Both the position numbers and the translations under genes were made by a program. Below the pieces are notes generated by a model. That model saw only the letters and a program-made list of their open reading frames with translations, was not told where the DNA came from and made no database searches. From positions 5,976 through 11,368 of the forward strand of contig PKYU01000073.1 of assembly GCA_003132765.1 (NCBI GenBank): 5,393 bases of DNA. The letters are read 5' to 3'. Positions 1-5,393 of this stretch are shown here, piece after piece. Position 1 is the first letter of the stretch; the number at the start of each line of letters is the position of its first letter. The stretch is from Chitinophagaceae bacterium. Lineage in GTDB: Bacteria > Bacteroidota > Bacteroidia > Chitinophagales > Chitinophagaceae.

Positions 1-396
1 GGTACAAGTATCGCTGTTGGTGGCATGGGATGGATTTTTACTACCGACTGGCCTTTGAATATTGGAGGTAAACCTCATTTTGCATTGCCTGCATTTATTC
101 CTATTATTTTTGAACTTACTGTATTGCTCTCCGCAGTTGGAATGGTATATACGTTTTGCTGGTTATGCCAGATGATGCCTGGTGTAAAAAAACATCATTT
201 CCACATAAGGGCTACTGACGATCTAATGGTGATGGTAATTGAATGCACCGCAAAAGCAAACGAAACAGAAATTCAAAGTTTTTTGCAAAATAACGGAGCA
301 ATAGATATAAGTGTACAGGAGGCAGAAACCGGATGGTGGTTTGGTCGATATGGTAAGGAGCAGAAGCTTTACAGAACCGAAGAAGTGAGGTATTAA
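1..396 (+). CDS. actD: ActD, alternative complex III membrane subunit (DUF3341 family), 3' end only
   Basis: The frame is open from the left edge and ends at TAA 394-396, so 131 C-terminal residues are visible and the start lies upstream; the ATG at 25 is internal. The visible part begins in the tail of a hydrophobic segment and continues with the family-typical stretch PLNIGGKPHFALPAFIPI, followed by a second membrane helix (about residues 27-58, FELTVLLSAVGMVYTF). A soluble tail follows, with HHFHIRATDD and a small alpha/beta-like region ending in GWWFGRY. DUF3341 proteins are the two-helix ActD subunit of alternative complex III, a structural membrane subunit without cofactors. The genes immediately downstream (actE, actF) agree with this. 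Nothing looks broken in the part seen. Family assignment is by recognition of the sequence pattern, supported by gene order. Confidence 0.9.
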   Translation, partial: GTSIAVGGMGWIFTTDWPLNIGGKPHFALPAFIPIIFELTVLLSAVGMVYTFCWLCQMMPGVKKHHFHIRATDDLMVMVIECTAKANETEIQSFLQNNGAIDISVQEAETGWWFGRYGKEQKLYRTEEVRY

Positions 397-466
397 ATAA
401 TGACAGAAACTTAAGTGAATTATTAATAAAGGTTAAATGAAATTGGTTGGCAATTATTTTTGGAGT

Positions 467-1111
467 ATGAAAAAAATCAAAATCCTGTTTACGTTAATAT
501 TGACGGTTTCACTGGTCACGATATTCCAAAGCTGTGACAGCAAACGCGAACCGGGGAAAACCTACATGCCGGACATGGCTGTCAGCCGGGCTTACCAGGC
601 TTATGCACCAAATGATTTGCAAACAGAAGGTATAAACTATGTTCAGTACCCTGTAGAAGGTACCATAAGAAGAGGCGACTTATTACCGTACACGTTACCA
701 AACGACTCGGCTGGATACAAAATGAGTGCAGACATTAAGGATCCGCTGCCTCCGCTTGATTCAACTCAAATGGCAGAAGCACAAAGGTTATTCAACATAA
801 ATTGCGCTATATGTCATGGACCTAAGTTGGATGCCCAGGGTCCGTTGTCTACCGGAGGGAAAATACCCGCTGTCGCAAACTTAACATTAAAGCAATATGT
901 TGAAATGCCTGTTGGGACTATGTTTCATTCCATAACTTATGGGAAAAATAATATGGCAAGCTATGCTTCACAACTTACCCGCGAACAGAGATGGATGGTT
1001 ATTCAATATGTAAAATCTCAACAGTTGCAACTTAGCGCAGCTGCTGATTCTACAAAACCTGCAGATAGTGGAAGCACAATAATGAAAGATTCTTCAAGGT
1101 CAAAAAAATAG
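467..1111 (+). CDS. actE: ActE, lipoprotein mono-heme cytochrome c of alternative complex III
   Basis: This is a small exported c-type cytochrome that carries electrons within ACIII toward the oxidase, on the periplasmic face. From the ATG at 467 the 214-residue protein opens with a classical lipoprotein signal: MKKIK, a hydrophobic run, then FQSC with Cys at residue 23 as the predicted lipidated residue. An in-frame ATG at 437 would add ten residues (MKLVGNYFWS). It has a weak AAAGG upstream, but it puts an untypical head in front of the signal, so 467 is preferred. After the signal comes the ActE-like KTYMPDMAVSRAYQAYAPND region. The single heme motif CAICH is encoded at 803-817 (residues 113-117 from this start). 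The likely axial Met lies in YGKNNMASYASQL (Met163); Met152 in GTMFH is an alternative. The tail is Ser/Thr/Lys-rich and probably disordered. The gene lies 70 bp after actD and 29 bp before actF. Confidence 0.9.
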   Translation: MKKIKILFTLILTVSLVTIFQSCDSKREPGKTYMPDMAVSRAYQAYAPNDLQTEGINYVQYPVEGTIRRGDLLPYTLPNDSAGYKMSADIKDPLPPLDSTQMAEAQRLFNINCAICHGPKLDAQGPLSTGGKIPAVANLTLKQYVEMPVGTMFHSITYGKNNMASYASQLTREQRWMVIQYVKSQQLQLSAAADSTKPADSGSTIMKDSSRSKK

Positions 1112-1140
1112 AAATCTAATTTTATAAATATTTCTTATAA

Positions 1141-2376
1141 ATGGAAAATCAATATGTAACACCAGCAGTATATAAAAAGTGGTCAGTAGGATTTATCATT
1201 GCAGGGTTTCTTACTTTAATATTAGGAGTAGTGTTTTTAAATCCGGCTGCCGGGTCACATGGAGATAATTTAAACAGTACAAGATTTTGGGCCGTTTTAT
1301 TACAAAATGGTTTATACTGGCTATTCCTTTTAAACACAGCAACTTTTTTTCTCTGTATATGCATACTTGCAATGGCCGGTTGGCAGACTGCCTTTAGAAG
1401 GGTTATTGAGGCCCTTTCTTCTGTAGTACCGTTAATGGGTATCCTAACACTGGTAATAATCATGAGCATCGTTTTTGGCCATCGAAGTGATATTTACCCA
1501 TGGCTTGATAAAGAAATGATGAACCATGATGAAATTCTTAAAGCAAAATCAGGGTTTCTAAATCCCACTTTCTACACTATTGCTACACTTTTATGTATCG
1601 GGCTATGGTCATTAGTAAGCAAGAAATTGAGGGATTTTAGCCAGGAATCTGATACCATGGGAACTATGGATTATGAAAATGGTAAAAGATGGATGAACAA
1701 AAATATATTCTGGGCAGCCTTTTTTATCATATTGTTTGGTCTTACAGTTGGCTCTACAATCCCCTGGTTGTGGATCATGAGTATTGATGCGCATTGGTTC
1801 AGCACTATGTTTTCCTGGTATACCTTTGGAAGCACCTTTGTTTCTGGAATGGCGCTGCTTACTGTATTTGTAATTTACTTTAAGAATCAGGGCCAGCTCG
1901 AGTTTGTAACACAGGAGCATTTGCAGGATTTGGGAAAATTTATGTTTGCGTTTTCGATTTTGTGGACATACCTGTGGTTCGATCAGTTTATGCTTATTTG
2001 GTATGGAAATGTTCCGGAAGAAACTATTTATTTCAAGTCCAGGTTTCAGGGTATGTACAGTGGCTTATTTTACCTAAATCTTGTTCTAAACTTTGTTTGC
2101 CCCTTTTTGATATTTATGAAAAGAGCAGCAAAAAGAAATTACACTATTGTAACTTTCATGTGCATCCTGATTATTTTCGGGCACTGGATCGATTTTTACC
2201 TGATGATAATGCCGGGCACTGTAAAAACTAATCCCCATTTAAGCTGGTTTGAGTTTGGTATTCCGCTTGGTTTTATCGGTTTTATTATGTGGGGTGTCAG
2301 CAGGTATGCATCAAAGGTGTCAATGACAGCTATGAATGATCCATTTCTTAAAGAAAGCATGGTTCATCATACATAG
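1141..2376 (+). CDS. actF: ActF, polytopic membrane subunit of alternative complex III
   Basis: The product is 411 residues and strongly hydrophobic, with about ten predicted membrane helices (roughly residues 15-33, 53-74, 95-113, 140-160, 190-212, 223-247, 263-285, 308-327, 336-357 and 372-389). ActF is one of the two NrfD/PsrC-like integral membrane subunits of ACIII; its partner ActC is usually encoded upstream of actD. It carries no cofactor and is thought to contribute to quinol interaction and possible proton routes. Recognisable family stretches are STIPWLWIMSIDAHWFSTMF (about 205-224), LWTYLWFDQFMLIWYGNVPEE (about 274-294, with an acidic residue in a helix) and FGHWIDFYLMIMPG (about 346-359). 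The ATG at 1141 follows an AT-rich stretch with no Shine-Dalgarno sequence, which is normal in Bacteroidota. Length and hydropathy match an intact gene. No terminator hairpin is visible after the TAG at 2374-2376. Confidence 0.9.
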   Translation: MENQYVTPAVYKKWSVGFIIAGFLTLILGVVFLNPAAGSHGDNLNSTRFWAVLLQNGLYWLFLLNTATFFLCICILAMAGWQTAFRRVIEALSSVVPLMGILTLVIIMSIVFGHRSDIYPWLDKEMMNHDEILKAKSGFLNPTFYTIATLLCIGLWSLVSKKLRDFSQESDTMGTMDYENGKRWMNKNIFWAAFFIILFGLTVGSTIPWLWIMSIDAHWFSTMFSWYTFGSTFVSGMALLTVFVIYFKNQGQLEFVTQEHLQDLGKFMFAFSILWTYLWFDQFMLIWYGNVPEETIYFKSRFQGMYSGLFYLNLVLNFVCPFLIFMKRAAKRNYTIVTFMCILIIFGHWIDFYLMIMPGTVKTNPHLSWFEFGIPLGFIGFIMWGVSRYASKVSMTAMNDPFLKESMVHHT

Positions 2377-2444
2377 ATATATAGGGATAAATAGAAGAAT
2401 TATATGAATTTAGAATTTATGAGAATTATAAAATAATCCAAAAG

Positions 2445-2452
2445 TACCTTTG
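2445..2452 (+). promoter_or_regulatory. Bacteroidota-type -7 promoter element (TACCTTTG) upstream of coxB
   Basis: TACCTTTG fits the TAnnTTTG -7 consensus of the primary sigma factor of Bacteroidota exactly and is followed by the commonly seen CA. It lies in the 116-bp gap between actF and coxB, 40 bp before the coxB start, so transcription would begin near 2457-2460 with a leader of about 35 nt. A clear TTG/TTTG -33 element is not evident; the closest candidate is TTTATG around 2416-2421. The upstream 70 bp are very AT-rich. It would provide oxidase transcription in addition to read-through from the act genes. This is inferred from the motif and its position only. Confidence 0.6.
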
Positions 2453-2454
2453 CA

Positions 2455-2468
2455 TCTTCAGATGAAGA
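2455..2468. repeat. 14-bp perfect inverted repeat (TCTTCAGATGAAGA) at the predicted coxB transcript start
   Basis: TCTTCA and TGAAGA are exact reverse complements separated by GA. As RNA it could form a 5-bp stem (TCTTC/GAAGA) with a 4-nt loop. As DNA it has the dyad symmetry of a small operator. It starts three bases after the -7 element and overlaps the expected start site, 25 bp before the coxB ATG. It is too short and lacks the T-run of a terminator. A functional role is inference. Confidence 0.35.
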
Positions 2469-2492
2469 ACACACCGGGAAAAATTAAATAAT

Positions 2493-3545
2493 ATGATTGA
2501 ATTTTTATTAATAGCAATAGTAGTGCTTATTTTTCTGGTTATTTTCCAGATTTCAAAGTCAAGTGAATATGTAAGTATATTAAAAGGGGAAGAGAAATCG
2601 AGGAAACAGAATAACCGTATAAATGGCTTTTTTATGATAGCCTTCCTGATTGCGGGCCTTATTGGTATTTGGTATTGCAACAAATTATATTATCCCAAAA
2701 CTCTTTTTCCAGCAGGATCTGCATCTGCTGAAGGCAAGAACATAGATACGATGTTATGGATTACGCTTGGTGTAACCGGCGCAGTATTTTTCGCAACTCA
2801 AATTTTATTATTTTGGTTTTCGTTTAAATACCAGCAAAGTGACAAAAGAAAATCTTTATACTTTACACATAGTAATAAACTGGAATTAATTTGGACCGGT
2901 ATTCCTGCAATAGTATTAACAGTACTGGTTGTCTTTGGTTTGAAGTATTGGTTTAAATTTACTTCTGATGCACCAAAAGGGTCCCAGGTAGTTGAAATAA
3001 CCGGTCACCAATTTGGTTGGGAGATCCGATACCCGGGAGCAGATGGTGTGCTTGGCAGGAAGAATTACAAACTTACAGATGCAGCAAAAGGCAATCCTCT
3101 TGGAGTTGACTGGGGTGATGCTGCCAGCCATGACGATATACATGTGGCAACTACAATGCATGTGGTAGTAAACAAACCAGTGAAACTGGTAATAAATTCC
3201 CAGGATGTAATCCATGATGTTGGGCTTCCACAATTTCGTATGAAGATGGATGCTGTGCCCGGCACCCCTACTACGCTGTGGTTCACCCCCATTTATACTA
3301 CGGCACAGATGAAGGAAAAAACCGGCAATCCTGATTTTGTTTACGAAATAGCCTGCGACCAATTGTGTGGCAGGGGTCACTATACAATGCGGGGGATAAT
3401 TGTAGTAGAAACTCAGGAAGATTTTGATGCATATATGGCTTCTCAAAAGTCTGAATACTACAAAGCATTTCCTGACCTAGACCCAAGTAAAATTGCTGGT
3501 CATGATTCGACCGCAACTAAAACAGTTGCGCAGCGTTTAAAATAA
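2493..3545 (+). CDS. coxB: Cytochrome c oxidase subunit II (CuA subunit), four-helix Bacteroidota form
   Basis: The 350-residue protein accepts electrons at the binuclear CuA centre on the periplasmic side and passes them to heme a in CoxA. Two extra hydrophobic segments (about residues 1-20 and 46-62) precede the normal subunit II helix pair (about 84-110 and 129-150, with the family motif NKLELIWTGIPAIVL). The cupredoxin domain follows from about 165. The CuA ligands are all visible: His241 in SQDVIHDVGLP, then Cys288, Cys292, His296 and Met299 in CDQLCGRGHYTM. The loop residue usually Glu is Gln290 here; it acts through its backbone carbonyl, so the site should still form. The aromatic stretch reads GHQFGWEIRYPG (171-182), with Phe174 at the position of the usual electron-entry Trp. 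The protein ends about 50 residues after the CuA loop without a CxxCH, so no cytochrome c domain is fused. The ATG at 2493 follows AAATAAT with no clear ribosome site. Confidence 0.96.
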   Translation: MIEFLLIAIVVLIFLVIFQISKSSEYVSILKGEEKSRKQNNRINGFFMIAFLIAGLIGIWYCNKLYYPKTLFPAGSASAEGKNIDTMLWITLGVTGAVFFATQILLFWFSFKYQQSDKRKSLYFTHSNKLELIWTGIPAIVLTVLVVFGLKYWFKFTSDAPKGSQVVEITGHQFGWEIRYPGADGVLGRKNYKLTDAAKGNPLGVDWGDAASHDDIHVATTMHVVVNKPVKLVINSQDVIHDVGLPQFRMKMDAVPGTPTTLWFTPIYTTAQMKEKTGNPDFVYEIACDQLCGRGHYTMRGIIVVETQEDFDAYMASQKSEYYKAFPDLDPSKIAGHDSTATKTVAQRLK

Positions 3546-3594
3546 TATTTAAGATAATTAATTGAAGCCTTCAGGCCTAATAAAAAATACGATT

Positions 3595-5393
3595 ATGAAA
3601 AACGAAGCTGGAGCATTAGAAAAAGAATTGGTGGTGCATGATTTGGGTCATGAAGCCCATACGCATCACCATAAACAGAGTTTTATTACCAAGTACATTT
3701 TTAGCCAGGATCACAAGACAATTTCTAAACAATTTCTTATTACTGGAATAATATGGGCTGTAATTGGAGGGTTGTTTTCTGTGATCTTCAGATTGCAATT
3801 AGGCTACCCCGATCAAACCTTTCCATTTCTTGAAGATATTCTTGGACATTGGGGTAAAGGCGGAAAAATTGATCAGGAGTTTTATTATGCACTTGTTACT
3901 ATGCATGGAACCATTCTTGTATTTTTTGTACTTACGGCAGGTTTAAGCGGAACATTTTCAAACTTCCTTATTCCTCTGCAGGTTGGTGCAAGAGACATGG
4001 CTTCTCCTTTCTTAAATATGCTCTCCTATTGGTTTTTCTTTTTATCGTCCATAATTATGTTTTCCTCATTATTTGTGCAAACGGGACCCGCAAGCGGCGG
4101 CTGGACGATTTATCCGCCATTGAGCGCTTTAGGTAGCGCATCGGACGGAGCGAAGATTGGAATGGATTTGTGGCTTGCGAGCATTGCTATGTTCATTATA
4201 TCCGTATTGCTGGGTGGGTTGAATTATATTTCCACTATTTTAAATATGAGGACCAAGGGAATGAGCATGACCAGGGTCCCTCTTACTATTTGGGCATTTT
4301 TCTTCACTGCAGTTTTGGGCGTTTTATCCTTCCCTGTTTTATTATCTGGAGCTGTTTTATTATTATTTGACAGGCATTTGGGAACAAGTTTCTTCCTTAG
4401 CGATATCGTTGTAAATGGAAAAATTCTTCCAAATGAAGGTGGCAGCCCAATCTTATTTCAACACCTGTTTTGGTTTTTAGGTCATCCGGAAGTTTATATT
4501 ATCGCCTTGCCGGCAATGGGTATTACCTCAGAAGTAATATCTGTCAATTCACGAAAACCAATTTTTGGCTACATGGCCATGGTAGTTTCCCTTTTTGCAA
4601 TAGCAAGCTTATCATTCATGGTATGGGCTCACCATATGTTTGTAACGGGGTTGAATCCCTTTCTTGGTTCCTTTTTTGTATTGCTCACTTTATTGATAGC
4701 AGTACCTTCTGCTATTAAAGTATTCAATTGGTTAACGACTCTTTGGAGAGGAAATATCCATTTTACGCCGGGAATGCTTTTTGCCATTGGCTTCGTTAGC
4801 TTATTCATTTCTGGTGGTTTAACGGGTATATGGCTTGGCAATTCTTCTTTGGATATCCATCTTCATGATACCTATTTTGTGATAGCGCATTTCCACTTGG
4901 TGATGGGCGTAGCCTCTATGTTTGGAATGTTTGCAGGGATTTATCATTGGTTTCCAAAAATGTTTGGCAGGTACATGAATAACACGCTTGCCTACATTCA
5001 CTTCTGGGTAACCATTACAGGAGCTTACTTAATCTTCTGGCCCATGCATTATGAAGGATTAGCAGGAATGCCAAGGCGCTATTATGATTTTTCGAATTGG
5101 GAATCTTTTAAAATGTTTGCAGGATTGAATGAATTTATAAGTATAGTGGCATTAATAGTTTTTTCGGTACAGCTTCTTTTTATACTTAATTTCTTCCATT
5201 CTATTTTCAAAGGCAGAAAGGTTAAAAATCCCAATCCATGGGGATCAAATACTCTGGAATGGACGACTCCAATTAATCCGGGACATGGTAACTGGCCGGG
5301 CGAAATTCCGGAAGTTCACCGCTGGGCATACGATTACAGCAAACCCGGTGCTGCCGAAGATTTCATTCCGCAAACGGTTCCGCTTGCTCCGGC
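3595..5393 (+). CDS. coxA: Cytochrome c oxidase subunit I (heme a, heme a3/CuB), 3' end cut by the window
   Basis: The reading frame opens at ATG 3595 and stays open to the right edge, giving 599 residues; the family tail (ADDFIPQTVPL-like) suggests only a few residues are missing. This is the catalytic subunit, reducing O2 to water and pumping protons, with about 12 membrane helices (first about 45-67, last about 511-536). Low-spin heme a ligands are His104 (MHGT) and His434; heme a3 is bound by His432 (AHFHLVMG). CuB ligands are His297 (HPEVY), His346 and His347 (WAHHMF), with Tyr301 as the cross-linked partner. Glu299 marks the A1 type. The D-channel residues Asn123, Asp134 and Asn141 and the K-channel Lys375 (VPSAIKVFNW) are present, as are the propionate-binding Arg494-Arg495. 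The cytoplasmic N-terminus is His-rich (six His between 15 and 26). It lies 49 bp after coxB, presumably in the same transcript. Confidence 0.97.
   Translation, partial: MKNEAGALEKELVVHDLGHEAHTHHHKQSFITKYIFSQDHKTISKQFLITGIIWAVIGGLFSVIFRLQLGYPDQTFPFLEDILGHWGKGGKIDQEFYYALVTMHGTILVFFVLTAGLSGTFSNFLIPLQVGARDMASPFLNMLSYWFFFLSSIIMFSSLFVQTGPASGGWTIYPPLSALGSASDGAKIGMDLWLASIAMFIISVLLGGLNYISTILNMRTKGMSMTRVPLTIWAFFFTAVLGVLSFPVLLSGAVLLLFDRHLGTSFFLSDIVVNGKILPNEGGSPILFQHLFWFLGHPEVYIIALPAMGITSEVISVNSRKPIFGYMAMVVSLFAIASLSFMVWAHHMFVTGLNPFLGSFFVLLTLLIAVPSAIKVFNWLTTLWRGNIHFTPGMLFAIGFVSLFISGGLTGIWLGNSSLDIHLHDTYFVIAHFHLVMGVASMFGMFAGIYHWFPKMFGRYMNNTLAYIHFWVTITGAYLIFWPMHYEGLAGMPRRYYDFSNWESFKMFAGLNEFISIVALIVFSVQLLFILNFFHSIFKGRKVKNPNPWGSNTLEWTTPINPGHGNWPGEIPEVHRWAYDYSKPGAAEDFIPQTVPLAP

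Noticed and set aside
455..462. TATTTTTG, an exact match to the TAnnTTTG -7 consensus just before ATG 467 of actE.
   Set aside because: Transcription would start at or after the ATG, leaving no leader, and the T-rich match is easily expected by chance.
2397..2430. GAATT occurs four times (2397, 2406, 2413, 2423), including two copies of GAATTATA, in the actF-coxB gap.
   Set aside because: The spacing is irregular (9, 7, 10) and the region is extremely AT-rich, so this is likely low complexity rather than an array of binding sites.
2916..3446. Long antisense open frame (176 codons) inside coxB.
   Set aside because: It lies fully opposite a well-conserved gene, its translation is Cys/His/Tyr-rich without domain features, and no start signals precede it; it is a shadow of coxB.
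3563..3580. Small inverted repeat around GAAGCCTTCAGGCCT in the coxB-coxA gap, considered as a terminator.
   Set aside because: The possible stems are only about 4 bp with a 2-nt loop and no U-run follows at the right distance; coxB and coxA are normally co-expressed.
4170..4718. Two + strand open frames (4170-4370 and 4470-4718) overlapping coxA in another frame.
   Set aside because: Both are fully inside the continuous coxA frame, which carries all catalytic motifs; their translations resemble no protein I know.
1..5393. Search for tRNA, CRISPR repeats, insertion sequences, toxin-antitoxin or defence genes.
   Set aside because: The window is nearly filled by five conserved respiratory genes and I saw no cloverleaf, spaced repeats, terminal inverted repeats or foreign-looking segment.

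Overview
The window is one contiguous stretch, all on the + strand, of a respiratory gene cluster. It encodes the end of alternative complex III (ACIII, a quinol:cytochrome c / electron-carrier oxidoreductase) followed by the core of an aa3-type (heme-copper, A-family) cytochrome c oxidase. The order is actD (3' end), actE, actF, coxB, coxA (almost complete). This is the act-cox arrangement known from Bacteroidota. The organism is therefore most likely a member of that phylum. Supporting signs are AT-rich DNA, start codons mostly without a good Shine-Dalgarno sequence, a TAnnTTTG-type -7 promoter element, and a CoxB with an extra N-terminal membrane region. Family level cannot be settled from the sequence alone; a Chitinophagales/Sphingobacteriales-like relative is a guess.

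Layout: 1-396 is the C-terminal part of ActD (DUF3341 family). 467-1111 (or 437-1111) is ActE, a mono-heme cytochrome c with a lipoprotein signal. 1141-2376 is ActF, a polytopic membrane subunit of about ten helices. 2377-2492 is the only sizeable gap (116 bp). It is AT-rich and holds a convincing Bacteroidota promoter element (TACCTTTG, 2445-2452) followed by a 14-bp perfect inverted repeat. 2493-3545 is CoxB (subunit II, CuA site). 3595-5393 is CoxA (subunit I), which runs off the right edge, probably close to its end. The other gaps are short (29 to 70 bp) and hold no terminator I can see, so the genes look co-transcribed, with an additional internal promoter for the oxidase pair.

How the genes work together: ACIII takes electrons from menaquinol in the cytoplasmic membrane and passes them through its hemes, including the one in ActE, toward the oxidase. 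CoxB receives them at CuA. CoxA passes them through heme a to the heme a3/CuB site, where O2 is reduced to water while protons are pumped. Every metal-ligand residue I looked for in ActE, CoxB and CoxA is present, so this looks like a functional housekeeping respiratory module rather than an unknown system. The points worth a second look are modest: the internal promoter with its palindrome, the four-helix CoxB without a fused cytochrome domain, a Phe at the usual electron-entry Trp of CoxB, a Gln in the CuA loop, and a His-rich N-terminus on CoxA.
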